From Scenedesmus sp. ARA3 (lineage: Eukaryota; Chlorophyta; Chlorophyceae; Sphaeropleales; Scenedesmaceae): a stretch of DNA of 64,000 nt. The DNA lies in contig RWJK01001462.1 in assembly GCA_004335835.1 (NCBI GenBank), positions 49,318-113,317 on the forward strand, in the 5' to 3' direction. The notes below the pieces were generated by a model. It was not told the origin of the DNA and ran no database searches. It saw only the letters and a list, made by a program, of their open reading frames with translations. Shown here in pieces: positions 45,728 to 57,228 of this stretch (within the stretch, counting starts at the first letter, position 1; every line of letters begins with the position of its first letter). The translations under genes were made by a program, and so were the position numbers.

Positions 45728-47931
45728 TCAAGTTTGTTCCCGCTCCGGTAGCACATTGGCATCCAGCTGCTGCAGCTTGGGCAGCAGCGCCAGCAGCCGC
45801 TGCTTGTAGTCCGGCGCTGCTGCTGCTGGGTTGTGTTCCAGGTAGATGGTGGTCAGGCTGTCAACCTGGCGGCAGCAGCAGCAGCAGCAGATGGGTAAGC
45901 ATATGGGTAAGCACGGTCTGTCTGCTGCTGGGTTCATTTCAAGTCTAAAGGTAGAAGGTGGTGAGGCTGTCAACCTGGCGGCGGCAGCAGCAACCGCAAG
46001 CAAAGGCTTGATTACTACATGACAAGATCAGCATAGCAAGAATTATGTAACACTTGCAAATAGCAAGGGTGGCACAAGGCGCCGCAGGCAACCTGTTCTA
46101 TGAGCGCTTCCTTGATGACGTTCAGCCAGAGCTCCTCCATCACCGCCAGACAACAAAAACAAAATAGATAGTTGCCCACCTGATCTTCTAGCGCTTCTTC
46201 TATGCCATCCAAGCTGGGCATTTGGTTGTCATTGAGCCACAGGTCCTCCATCACCGCCAGATAACAAAAGCCAAATAGATAGGTGCCCACCTGATCTTTT
46301 AGCGCTTCCTCTATGCCATCCAAGCTGGGCATTTGGTTGTCATTCAGCCACAGGTCTTCCAGCTGGCTCAGGCCCTGCAGGTGCTCCACCTTGCTGATGC
46401 GATTGTTGCTCACATCAAGCACCTGCAGCAGCAGCAGCAGAAGCAGCAGCAGAATCACAGCTTAGGCCCTGCCGATGCTGCACCTTGCTGATGCGGTTGT
46501 TGCTCAAATCAAGCACCTGCAGCAGCAGCAGCAGCAGCAGCAGCAGAAACACAGCTTAGGCCCTGCAGGTGATCCACCTTGCTGATGCGGTTGTTGCTCA
46601 CATCAAGCACCTGCAAGCAGATGTTTGCATGTGCGCATGAGCTCCTACTTTTCAGCGCCTCACCGCAGCGCCTGCAGCTGGGCCAGCTGCTCATCAAGCA
46701 CAAGTGGCTGCCGATGCAAAGCATTCAATTGAATATGCTGCCAACGGACGTTGTTCATTGCCACTTTGCAGCGCCTCAACCGCAGCGCCCTCAGCTGTGT
46801 CAGCTGCTGGTCCAGGCTCCAGATGCTGCCAACATAAAGCATCAGTTGCGTCTACAACTGATGTGTTGCCGACTTATGTATTGTACTGCCATTTAGCAGC
46901 GGCTCACCCGCAGCGCCTTGAGCTGCGTGAGCTGCTGGTCCAGGCTCCAGATGCTGCCAACGCAAAGCATATGCGTCTGCAACTGATGTGCTGCCGACTT
47001 ATGTATTGTGCTGCCAGTTAGCAGCGGCTCACCCGCAGAGCCTTCAGCTGCGTCAGCTGCTCATGAATACCACAAGTGCAGGTGGCTGCCGCATGCCAAG
47101 CTTCTGCATTGGCAAGCCAGTTGCCAAGAGTCTGCAAAAGCATGTGCATTTCCTGGCACCTTGAGTTTATACTAGCAAGCATGCCACTCACCCGCAGCGC
47201 CTTCAGCTGTGTGAGCTGCTGGTCCAGGCTCCAGATGCCGTTGTGGCTCAGGTACAGCTCCACAAGGGAGCTGCAGGCAGCGATACCGCACATGCTCTCA
47301 AGCCTGCAGCAGCAGCACGCATGAAGCAGGTGTGGCTTCTGTGGCTACTGCTTACTATGATGAACTTTGATGTTTTGTCCCTGCCGGCTATCGCAATCGC
47401 CGAGAAAAACTCCCTTGCTGCGCAAGCATACGCTCATATCTGCTCCTCTGACCGGCAGTTGCCCTGCAGTGTCGCTCTGCACAGGCGCACCTGCTTTTGC
47501 TGCTGCTGCTGCTGCCAGTGACAGCCTGTTGCCGCGCACCTGTTGCTCTGCAGGGACATGCGACGCAGCGCAGTCAGGTGGCCCGGCACAATCCTGCTGC
47601 TGCTGCTGCTGCCTGTGGTAGGCTGCTGCCGCGCACCTGTTGCTCTTTTGTTCATATTGAGTTGGTTACAAGGGCTGGACCTAGCAACCATGCACTCGTT
47701 TCATAGACATGTCCTAGGACTCACAGGCTATGAGAGGATGAGGCAACTTGTCCCGACACTCTTCCCACAGCCCACCAGACACCCACCCCACCTGTTGCTC
47801 TGCAGGGAGATGCGCCGCAGTGCGGTCATGTGGCCAAGTGCTGCTGCTGCTGCCTGTTACAGGTTGCTGCTGTGCGCACCTGTTGCTCTGCACGGAGATG
47901 CGCCGCAGTGCGGTCATGTGGCCCAGGTTTA

Positions 47932-47983
<52 letters not shown>

Positions 47984-49345
47984 TCTTGAAGCCTGCTGCT
48001 GCCCACCTGTTGCTCTGCAGGGAGATGCGTCGCAGTGCGGTCATGTGGCCCAGGTTTTCGATCTTGGAGATGCGGTTGCGCCCCAGCCACAGCTCCAGCA
48101 GGCACGCCTGGCTCTGCAGCAGCAGCAGCAGCAGCAGCAGCAGGGGTGACAACAACCGTAGCAGCACTACAGTGAGCAAGGAGCCAGCAAGCAGCACCTG
48201 CCAGGAAGCCCAGATCTGCAGCAGCAGCAGCAGCAGTACTGCCAGTCCTGGCTTGCGTCACACGGCGCCTAACTGAAGGCAACAATGTGCAAACACAGTG
48301 ACAAACGTGACGTCTCCGCTCACCCCCAGGCCTTCTATGGTGCGGATGCGGTTGCTGCCCAGCTCCAGCACTGTGAGCTTGCTGAGGCCACCCAGTGCCT
48401 CAATGGCTGTCACCTTGTTGGCAGCCACAAACAGCTCAAGGAGTGGTGGGCTGGCAGCTGGGTCTGCTGTCAAGCTGCTGAGCGGCGCAAGGCTGCGGAT
48501 CTGCACAAAAATGAGAGAAATGAACAGAAACAGTGAGTAAAAGCGAGGTTGGAGGGTGCCAGCAAAAGCAAGTTGCAGGAGAGGGATGGTGCACACAACG
48601 GAATTTTCAGTGTGTGTCAGCCGGCCGAGGCCTTCCAGTGCCTCAATGGCTGTCACCTTGTTGGCTGCCACAAACAGCTCAAGCAGTGGCAAGCTGGCGG
48701 CTGGGTCTGCGGTCAGGCTGCTCAGAGGGGCCAGGCTGCGGATCTGCACAGAAGTGACAGAAATGGACAGAAAGAGTGAGTAAAAGAGAGGGTAAAGGGT
48801 GCCAGAGAGAGCAAGTTGCAGGAGAGTGATGGGTGGGCACAACGAAGATTATCAGTGTGTGTCAGCCGGGTCAGGCCTTCCAGTGCCTCAATGGCTGTCA
48901 CTTTGTTGGCAAACAGTTCAAGGAAACAGCTCAAGGAGTGGTGGGCTGGCGGCTGCCAAGCTGCTGAGAGGAGACAGGCTGTGGATCGGCGTGAGGCATG
49001 CAAACGATGAAATGATGATATGATGATAAGTTATTGGTAACGTGGGGCTGGGAGGTGATGGCCGCCAGCAACAGCAGCCACAGCGGCGGCGGCACGTGGG
49101 AGTGCTGCACCCTGCACAGCCATCTACCCCAGTGGTGACAAGCAATGCTTGAAGGTGCGCAAATTTGCGCTTTCATGTTAGACTGTCCATCCTTACAGGG
49201 CATGGGCACCTGTACCTTGCTACCTGTACGATTTCCAAGCATTGGGAGCTGTGCAAGCAGCAAACAGTCCACCTGATTGCATCAGAACTCCAGCCAGGTC
49301 AGCTTGGCACAGCCATACACAAAACCTGGCAAGCAGTTGTGCTAT

Positions 49346-49409
<64 letters not shown>

Positions 49410-50009
49410 TGCCAGCAGCCCACCTGGTTATAAGAAAACTCCAGCCGCGTCAGCTGTGAGAACCCCTCCAGTGTCGGGATCTGCACAGGCAAAGAGCAAG
49501 CAGGCAGACGCGGAGTCAGCAGCAGGTACAAAACGCCACAGGAGGCCAGTACAGCCGCTGCCGCTGCTGCCCACAGCCTCGCTGCAGAGAGCAGATTGCT
49601 GCATGCTGTCCACAGCCTCTTCGCACTGAGCAGCCGTTGTCTGCAGCTCTGATTCCTCTGCCGTTGCCGTCGCCGCCGCCGCTGCTGCTGCTGCTGCTGC
49701 TGCCCCTTCTTGTCAAAACCAGTACACAAGCTAAGTGCCCGCAAACATACTGCAGCCTCACCGCAGTGAGCAGGTTGCAGCCGCTATTGCTGCTATTGCC
49801 GCTGCTGCTGCCGCCGCTGCAGCCTCGCCTCAGTGAGCAGATTGCCGCGCAGCTCCAGGTCCTCCGCTGATGCTGATGCTGATGCTGCTGCTGCTGCTGC
49901 TGGTTCCTCTTCTTAAACCCAGCACACAAGAGATGAGTGCCCCAAACTTTAGTGCAGCCTCACCTCCTTGAGCACGTTGTGCCTCAGCTCCAGGTCTCCA
50001 AGCGCTTCT

Positions 50010-50040
<31 letters not shown>

Positions 50041-50776
50041 ATAACTGATTTTGAACATTACAGCAGCCTCACCTCAGTGAGCAGGTTGTCCCTCAACTCC
50101 AGGTCTTCCAGGGCCCCTTTGCAGCAGCACTCGTTCACGCCCGCTGCATCAGCGATGATGTTCTGGCGCAGGTTCAGCGCACGCAGTCCTGCAGGCAACA
50201 ATGGCATACATGTGCTAAGGGTTTACAGTTGTAGCTGTTATGGATAAACCCTACGTGATGTTCTGGCACAGGTTCAGCGCACACAGGCCTGCAGGGAACA
50301 CCAGCACACCAGCAGAGCCAGCCAGCGGATTGCTGCGTCAAGACGCCAATAGGGGTCGGTTCTGCATTGCAGCTGCTGTTATGTGTGACTAACAACCTCC
50401 AATGCCGTTATACAGCCATTCGCTGCTGCTGCTTCAGGCTCAAAGGTGCTGGTGGCAACGCTATTGAGAGAGCTGACAGCTGCTGCAGTCCGGTGCAATC
50501 CACAGGCAGCAAGAGGCTGGTTGTAGCAGGTGCCAGCAGTAAACCCCACCTGTCAAAGCTACAACCCTAGGGTCTAATGTTTGCAGGCGGTTTGCAGTAA
50601 GGTCTAGTGCCTGCAGGGCCAATGAAGCAGTGCAGCAATCAGCAGCTGTTGATGAAGAATGGCAGGTGCTACATTGCAGCTGGGCTACTGCTGCAACGTA
50701 CAGTGAGCGTAGGTGATATCTCTACGGTGGAAAGGTCCCTCAGATGCGAATTTGTCAGATCCAGAACGTCCGCCAT
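45728..50776 (-). CDS. PPP1R7: SDS22, protein phosphatase 1 regulatory subunit (LRR)
   Basis: Nine exons in transcript order: 50702-50776, 50550-50610, 50073-50188, 49424-49480, 48324-48500, 48007-48113, 47192-47303, 46291-46422, 45728-45865. The phases join to 324 residues. The protein is a run of SDS22-type 22-residue leucine-rich repeats: VLDLTNSHLRDL, ALDLTANRLQTL, ALNLRQNIIAD, LEDLELRDNLL, TRLEFSYNQI, LELFVAANKVTAIEAL, LTVLELGSNRIRTIEGL, ELWLGRNRISKIENL, LVELYLSHNGIWSL, VLDVSNNRISKVEHL, LEDLWLNDNQMPSLDGI. The LRR cap (IYLEHNPAA..YKQRLLALLPKLQQLDA) follows. SDS22 binds the PP1 catalytic subunit and controls its maturation and nuclear or cytosolic action. The short fourth exon (19 codons) is the least supported but fits phase and repeat register. 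Introns hold many exon-end copies. Confidence 0.92.
46090..47075 (-). repeat. Copies of SDS22 exon 7 and exon 8 ends
   Basis: Exon 7 end (WSLDQQLTQLKALR then GTGAG) is copied four times, at about 47030-47070, 46905-46960, 46776-46826 and 46660-46700. Exon 8 start (LDVSNNRISKV with CAG) is copied at about 46480-46520 and 46560-46615. Exon 8 end (EDLWLN..MPSLDGIEEAL with GTGGGC) is copied at about 46170-46250 and partly at 46090-46140. Confidence 0.92.
47535..47983 (-). repeat. Copies of SDS22 exon 6 end, plus (CTG)n tract
   Basis: The end of exon 48007-48113 (MTALRRISLQSNR then CAG/GTGxGC) recurs at about 47881-47933, 47793-47838 and 47535-47590, with a weaker trace near 47620. A run of about 16 TGC triplets lies at 47935-47983 between the exon and the first copy. 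Confidence 0.9.
48600..48995 (-). repeat. Two long copies of SDS22 exon 5 first half
   Basis: About 140 nt (IRSLAPLSSLTADPAAS..LLELFVAANKVTAIEALEGL coding, given in part) recur at about 48613-48750 with the CAG acceptor. A shorter version (SLSPLSSL, LLELF) is at about 48855-48990. Flanking intron sequence (AAGTTGCAGGAGAG) is shared too, so the duplicated unit spans the junction. Confidence 0.92.
49340..49409. repeat. (CAAG)n tetranucleotide microsatellite
   Basis: About 16 units of CAAG lie next to the donor of the small SDS22 exon 49424-49480. Confidence 0.97.
49757..50295 (-). repeat. Copies of SDS22 exon 3 ends
   Basis: Exon 3 end (LEDLELRDNLLTE then GTGAG) is copied at about 49965-50005 (LGDLELRHNVLKE), 49828-49870 (AEDLELRGNLLTE) and 49757-49785. 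Exon 3 start is copied at about 50255-50295. Confidence 0.88.
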
Positions 50777-51262
50777 CGTGTCTAGGGCAGGACGCTGCAC
50801 ACAGCGTCACTGTACTGCCTCTGTCCTTCAGCAAGTCCAACTATTCACTCAAATGCACAGATATCAAGGTTAACGAGTAGGTATAAATGCGGCAACAGCT
50901 TTCCGGGTTTTGCCTGGGAGATGCCGGACTGGAAGCAGAAGTGATCAAGCAGCAAGTGTCCCGTCAACACGCAACAGCTTCCAACCAGTTATTTTTACTG
51001 TTTCATAAAACATCATGACGAGCTACAGGGTGCAGAGCACACATGGAAGAACTAACAGATACACCATGGTACAGGGTTTCGTGTGTGGTGGATGAAGCGA
51101 TTAGCCAAGCTCCAGGCGACTCCGCGATGTCGCTATATCATCGTTGCCGGCAGATCGCTGGCATATCAAGGCCCTTCACGCCTTGCTTTCGCTCAGCCCC
51201 CAGACATCTTGTGTGTGTATTTGCTTTGAAGTCAGTTTCTACAGTCGCATTCGTAGTTCAAG
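50777..51262. promoter_or_regulatory. Shared upstream region of SDS22 and the SpoVS-domain gene
   Basis: The two start codons (50776 on -, 51263 on +) face away from each other across 486 nt. This must contain both 5' UTRs and probably a bidirectional promoter. No specific element can be named from sequence alone. Confidence 0.5.
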
Positions 51263-53715
51263 ATGTTGCCACGCGTTACCATAACGCCTGATGTTTCTGG
51301 CCGGACTGTTTCTAAGAACTTCTCCTCCAAGGCCAAGCCACAGACAGACAGCAGCAGGAGGAAGCCAGTGCACGCTGCGTATGCCCCAGCTGCAAGGTAT
51401 GCTTAGTCTTCATCAACTGCATCAGCGTCCATCGCACATGCGCACTATGGGGTTGTGCCATGCAGCCTGACCGGCCTGTCCGCGTGCTGGGTGACCTGGC
51501 CTGCCGACCCTGCTATGCATACGATAACCTGCTGACTCATATTGTTGTCCATGCATGCAGGTCGTCCGCACCCAAGGCCCTTGCTAATGTCACAGTCGAG
51601 GGCGTAAAGAGGCGCAGCTTCGAGAAGCCTCCTCTGCACAGCGCGCTCGAAGCCCCTGGTATTCAGTCATGCCTTATTGACGCCGATAGCGCAGGCAGCA
51701 CGCAGGATGTGGCCTCGCAGCAAGCCCTCTCACACACCACAGAGGCCAGCAGCTGCCACATCAGCAGCAGCACAGCCACACCATGCAGCAGCACCAACAG
51801 CCTCGCTAAGAGCGACAGCGAGCTCGCGCTGCTGCTAAACAACGCTGACCTGTCACGTCCAGGCATCACAACCATCAACATCGGCAGCATCCCTATCCAG
51901 GTGCCCCTGGCAGTTGTGGATGTCCCTGCTTCTGATGCTGCTGCTGCAGCAGCAGCAGCCCATGCAGCAGCACCAGCTGCTGCTGCAGCAGAGCAGCCTG
52001 AGGATGCAGCAGCAGCAGCAGCAGCAGCAGCAGCTACAGCCTCCAAGCTCAAGGCCACATCAGCTGAGTTTTACCCTCAGGCCTACCTGGCTGCAGCAGC
52101 TGCTACTGCCATCGCTGCCACCTCCCTCAGCAGCAGCAGCAGCAGCCACTCCAATGCTGCTGCAGCTGAGCAGCAGCAGCAGCAGCTTGCAGATGCTACT
52201 GTACTTTCATATGTTTCAAATGATCAGCAGCAGCAGCAGCAAGAGCAGGCTCCTGCTGCTTACGCAGCAGACGCCCAGCAGCAGCAGCAGGTTGTGGCCG
52301 CAGCAGACCCCCAGCAGCAGTACTGGCAGCACTGGCAGCAGCAGTGGCCGCAGCAGCACTGGCAGCAGCAGCAGCAGCAGCAGATGCCCATGGCAGTGCA
52401 TATGTTCTTCCCTGTGCCGGTGCCAGTCCCTCCTTACATCATGCCAGCCTACCCCTTTGCATACCACCAGATGCAGCAGATGCAGATGCAGCCGCTGCTG
52501 CTGCCGCACCCGCAGCAGCAGCAGCAGCAGCAGCCTGCTGCGATTGCTGCAGATGCAGACACCAGCAGCAGCAGCAGTGTGCCTCCCACACCAGCACCCA
52601 GCAGCAGCAGCAGCAGCTATGTGCCGCTGTCACCCGCACCTAGCCTGCCAGCTGATACAAGCAGCCTCATGTCAACCCCTAGGGGCCTTTCCGGCTGGGC
52701 GTTGGCTCACAGCAGCAGCATCTATGGTGGCAGCAGCAGCAGCAGGCCCGGCAGCAGCGCCAGCAGCATCGCTGGCAGCAGCTACAGCACCGCGCGTACC
52801 GGCCGGCAGCAGCAGCAGGCGCTGCGCGATGCCGGCACAGTGACAGTATCCGCTGCAAGCTGTGTGAAGGATGCTGCTGGTGCATTGGCCAAGGTTGTGA
52901 GCAGGCATGGCAGCTGCCTGCTGCTGTCTTTGGCACGCGCAGGCGATCAGGCAGCCCAGGCAACGCATGTTGCAGCTAAGTCGCTCGCAGTGGCGCGGTT
53001 CTATGTGAATGCACACATGTCGGCTGCAGGTGCAGCTGGCATTGATGCAGCAGCAGCACTCACAGGCATGGAGCCTTCTACTCCCGCTGCTGCTGCATCA
53101 GCAGATGAGGAGGTGGTGTTTATGCCCTTCAACCGCAGCGCTGTAGCAGCTGGCAGCAGCAGGGCTTCAGCAGCAGGAGATGCGGAGCCTGCGCTTGGCT
53201 TCATTGTAGCAAAGGCAGGTGCTAAGGACTTGCCTGTTGCACTTCCGCCACCAGTCGGCATCCCAGCATGCATGCAGGAGCGCCAGCAGCAGCAGCAGCA
53301 GCAGCATGATGCTTCTTCCACTGCTGCCGCCAGCAGCAGCAGCAGCACCGCAGCAGCAGTGTGGGCAGCACCGCTGCTGAAAGCTGGTGCTAACACAGAT
53401 GTAAACAAGCTTTCCAATGCCATCATCCACAATGTGTTGGGCTGCAACCACGTAGCTCTGCAGCTGGCAGGTGCTGCTGCATGTCACGTAGCAATGCAGG
53501 CTTTGATTAAGGCCCGCTCTCGGCTGCAGCGCAAGTTTGGCGCTGACATTGTGGCCACAGCCAGCTTTGCGAATGAGGACACCAGCCGCAGCATCGGGCG
53601 CAGCACGGTGTTTTTGCGGCTGGATGTGATGCGCAGCAACCTGCTGCAGCAGCTGGCGGCCGGCATGGCTGGGCAGCAGCAGCAGCAGCAGCAGCAGCTT
53701 GCTGGTGCTGTGTAA
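51263..53715 (+). CDS. Protein with two SpoVS/Alba-like domains and Q/A/S-rich linker
   Basis: Exon 1 is 51263-51396 (MLPRVTITPDVSGR...). Exon 2 is 51561-53715, ending in TAA, for 762 residues with matched phase. The first 460 residues are low-complexity: poly-A, poly-Q, poly-S, and a Pro/Met/Tyr patch (VPPYIMPAYPFAY). Around residues 470-610 a first domain reads TVTVSAAS..AAGALAKVVSRHG..AAKSLAVARFYV..EVVFMPFN..LGFIVAKA. Around residues 657-740 a second reads DVNKLSNAII..VALQLAG..MQALIKAR..GADIVATASFAN..RSTVFLRLDV. Both follow the bacterial stage V sporulation protein S fold (Alba superfamily, nucleic-acid binding). Function in an alga is unknown. RNA or DNA binding in a prion-like, condensate-prone protein is inference. 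The stop overlaps a TGTAA, the usual chlorophycean polyadenylation motif. Confidence 0.82.
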
Positions 53716-53763
53716 GGCTGTGGGGCTGTCTGGCTTTGCTGCTTATTGTATGTTTCCATTTGA

Positions 53764-54200
53764 AGGCTGCAGCGCAAGTTTGGCGCTGACATTGTGGCCA
53801 CAGCCAGCTTTGCAAACGAGGACACTAGGATGGCTGGGCAGCAGCAGCAGTTTGCTGGTGCTGGTGCTGGTGCTGTGTAAGGCTGTGAGGTTTGCTGCCA
53901 TTGGTATGTGTCAGAAACCTGCTGCAGCAGCCGGTGGCCGGCATGGCTGGGCAGCAGCAGCAGCTTGCTGGTGCTGGTGCTGTGTAAGGCTTGCGAGGAT
54001 TGCGGCCATTGGTATGTTGTGCAGCAACCTGCTGCAGCAGCTGGCGGCTGGCATGGCTGGGCAGCAGCAGCAGTTTGTTGGTGCTGGTGCTGTGTAAGGC
54101 TGTGAGGCTTGCTGCCCATTGGTGTGTTGTGCAGCAACCTGCTGCAGCAGCTGGCGGCTGGCATGGCGGCGGCAGCAGCAGCAGCAGTTTGCGGGTGCTG
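53764..54200 (+). repeat. Copies of the SpoVS gene terminal exon beyond its stop
   Basis: About 65 nt at 53764-53828 copy exon positions 53523-53586 (RLQRKFGADIVATASFANED coding, given whole here as 20 residues). Then the LLQQLAAGMAG..QQQ-LAGAV-stop segment recurs at about 53828-53880, 53922-53990, 54012-54100 and 54137-54200, keeping the GTGTAA. Spacing is about 90-125 nt. Confidence 0.92.
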
Positions 54201-54704
54201 TGTGAAGCTGTGAGGGTGTTGCATGATGGTATGTTGCCATTTGAAGAGTGACTGTATGGTAGCAGGTGTTGCTTTGGATTTGCTGGCAGTGAGTTGCCGC
54301 ACGGTGCAGGCATGCGGCTGTGTGCCTGGGTTGTGCAATGCTTGGTTACAGGCTTTTGTCAGGCAGGTTGATTTTGCAGGTTGTCCACATCTGACACAGC
54401 CGGACAGAGGCATTGAGCAGGTTGGGTGAGCTCCCATGTGTCTGTTGTGCACTACTTTGCCCGGCCTGATAGCAAGAGAACGTGGCTGAGAAGTTGGCTG
54501 CCTTGTGTGTCATCTGAAAAGCAGGCTTGTGTGTTATATAAAAAGCAGGCTTGAATAGAACGTACAGCGGAGCAGCGTGTGGAGAGCTTTCTTTACCAGT
54601 CTGTTTAAGCACCTCCGCAGCATCTTTGGCATGTGTATGTTATGTCTGGAAGCATGGTGCAGTGGCAGCAACCGGCTGGCTGTCTGCTGGCGGCGGTTGC
54701 GCTT

Positions 54705-54784
54705 AGTAGTAAGTAAGCCACACACCATGCTTGTGTGTGGCCTACTAGCCACACACCATGCTTGTGTGTGGCCTACTTACTACT
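54705..54784. repeat. Hairpin-forming inverted repeat
   Basis: Arms of about 21 nt at 54705-54725 (AGTAGTAAGTAAGCCACACAC) and 54764-54784 are reverse complements with one mismatch. Between them the unit GCCACACACCATGC...GTGTGTGGC occurs twice, each itself a 9-bp stem. The element could be a small foldback element or a structured RNA. Confidence 0.85.
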
Positions 54785-55539
54785 GGCTTGAAGATAATTT
54801 ATCAAAACAAACCAAAACAGTGTAACATAGCAGCATGGGATTGCAGGGCATGTACAACGCGGCTGGAGTTTGCAGGCAGGTTGGCAGGTGGGCAGGTTGT
54901 GTCTGTGCAGAGCAGCTGAAGAGGCAGGTCTTGTGGCGCCTTTTTGGCTGGCTGTCGTGCACGTGTATGAATGGCAGGACACATATACTGCATGGCAGGT
55001 ATGTTGCCTAGCGCGCACTAGTGTGTCTGCACACTGCATGAGTGCACTAGTGAGTGCTGGTTGTTTCTGTGGAGCCAAGTTGGCTACCCAATGTCTATCC
55101 TCATGTTGTTTTACGTCTTGATGTGCTTTGTCCTGCAGTTGTCACAGGTCTGGCCTTCAAACCCCTCACCGTACATTTTCATGTTTTTTTGAGCTGGGAT
55201 ATTTAGAGCATGTTTGGTCCGTCTGGCGCGCTCGTGGTGCCTAGTGATGGAGGGCTTGGAGCAACTTTTGCTTGGAGTAACATGCTGCAGCATGGCGATG
55301 GTGGCAAACGCTCACCTGTCACAGCTTGTTGAGCAGCTTGAGGTACGAGCAGCAGCTGATTGTGTCAGTAAGAAGCTGCAGGTTTCTGTCTGGGCCGTTG
55401 CCGCACTGCTGTAGCTGGTTGATTGTAGCACAGCTTATGGAAGGCTAGGCTTGCCGATACTTTACCTTGGCGCGGCACTTGCATGAAGATGAGGTGCATC
55501 GTCATACAATACAACATCATATGGTGTGTGCGTTTTGTG

Positions 55540-55612
55540 CAGCAGGGACGTTTGTTGTACGCAGCAGGGATGGACGTTTGTTGTACGCAGCAGGGACGTT
55601 TGTTGTACGCAG
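55540..55612. repeat. Three-unit minisatellite
   Basis: The unit AGCAGGGACGTTTGTTGTACGC is repeated three times. The middle unit is lengthened by 4 nt (GGATGGACG). Confidence 0.92.
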
Positions 55613-55884
55613 CACTGGGATGGTTGCGAAAGCAGCTGGTAGGCTGCAGTCGGTGGACTGCATGCAGCCGCATGGCAGTGCAGGTTGTGAGAGGGGTTGC
55701 AAGGAGTAGGAGTGATGGCGTGCATATTGCTTGGGCACCCGGTGCGGCGCATCGTGCGTGTGGCTGTTGCATGCTATGTAACACAATATGCACCTTGAGG
55801 CATGCACTGCGGCGAATCAGGGTGGCGCAGAAGGGACGGGGGCGATGGGTGTACTCTGCTGCTGTGTGCTACAGGAAGTACAGG

Positions 55885-55902
55885 GTGCACCCATGGGTGC
55901 AC
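55885..55902. other. Perfect 18-bp palindrome
   Basis: GTGCACCCATGGGTGCAC is its own reverse complement. No neighbouring gene explains it. It could be a dimeric factor site, but that is a guess. Confidence 0.6.
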
Positions 55903-57183
55903 ACAATCAGTCCAAAAAGTCTGCAGCTGCTTGAGCTCAAACAAACATCTCTGTGTTTGTACTCCGCTGCTACTGCTCATGAACGTCCATCCGTCCGTGA
56001 AAGCAGCTATTTTGCAAACAACTATGTCTCGTCTGCGCGAGCGCTGCATGTGCCGTGTTTTCCCCTACTCTGAGGTGAAAGCTTGACTCTGCCAGCCACG
56101 CTCAACCCCATGCAGACACCGCTACTTATGGCAATCAAGGTTTTGATGGTACGAAAATCAAGGTTTATTTATGAATAGAAGCTTGGTTGAGTGCCGAATT
56201 GACAAAAGAGGCGGAGGGTCACTGCAAGCGCGCATGGACCGCTAGCAAGAAGCCGCGCATCTGTCCAGAATCCAGGCCCTCGCTAAGTTCTGGTGTAGTC
56301 GACCACTGCATGATCGCAGTCTGCGTCAGTGCTCATCTCCGGCATATTTAATGCATATACGCAGCTGAATGATCAAGAACCCCAACCGCTTACCTACCTG
56401 CTACAGCTGCAAGCCCGCTGCAAAGGCGTGCATGCATCGATTTCACAGCAACCTAGACGATCTGGCATCCTGGGCATATGGCGTCGACGCCTGTAGTGGC
56501 CCTCGTGGCACTAGTGCCAGTACTGCTGGCGCTGTTGGCATCGCCCTCTGCAGCTGCTGTCATCGTCCGTACCCAGGTGAGGTGCTTCGTGCTTGGCTTC
56601 GTTCAAGGATGAGACCACACCTGTGCGGGCAAGGGTGCTGAACAGCGATCTGGTCCTGTACATCAAAAAACATGTGGCCCACCTGTTCAGACGTTGTGAG
56701 TCAAACAGTATGTACAAGTATTTGTCAGGCAGTGTGTCAAGTGTGACTTTTTTGAAGCAGTCCATTCTTATGGAGAAGAGCAAAACCACTCTGCGCAACG
56801 CCTAGCAAACTGCTTGCACTGCTTGGGTGTTACCACAGGCACCAATTGCAAGTCCTCGTCATCGCTTGCTGCTGCAAGGCCTTTGCTGCACAAGTTGAGG
56901 GCACTGGGAATGACATCCGAATCCATGATGGCTCGCCCCAAGGCAGATCTGCTGGCGCTGCAGCATCACGTGCTGCAGCAGCCATTCAGACAAATTACAT
57001 CGCTGCACCGCACACTGCTGATGCCCCTTTCGCCTCGAATGTGCCAGGTAGGAGCAAAGGGGCAAGTCCAGTCGGGTATTTACTGCATGCTGGCACAAGC
57101 AGCACAGCTGTGCCGCATTGTGCTGCATTGTACACATGCGCTGTTCCGTACTGCCACTTTTGCTAGGCAATGGCCTTGCTGCT

Positions 57184-57188
57184 GCTGG

Positions 57189-57220
<32 letters not shown>

Positions 57221-57228
57221 TTGTTAAA
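57184..57228. repeat. (TGC)n triplet tract
   Basis: About 13 TGC/TGT triplets lie upstream of the secreted-protein gene. They are not linked to a recognised splice site. Confidence 0.9.

Noticed and set aside
51663..52843. Other frames (poly-Ala - strand, Ser/Arg + strand) over the SpoVS gene
   Set aside because: The chosen frame carries both SpoVS-like domains and joins exon 1 in phase. The others are triplet-tract shadows.
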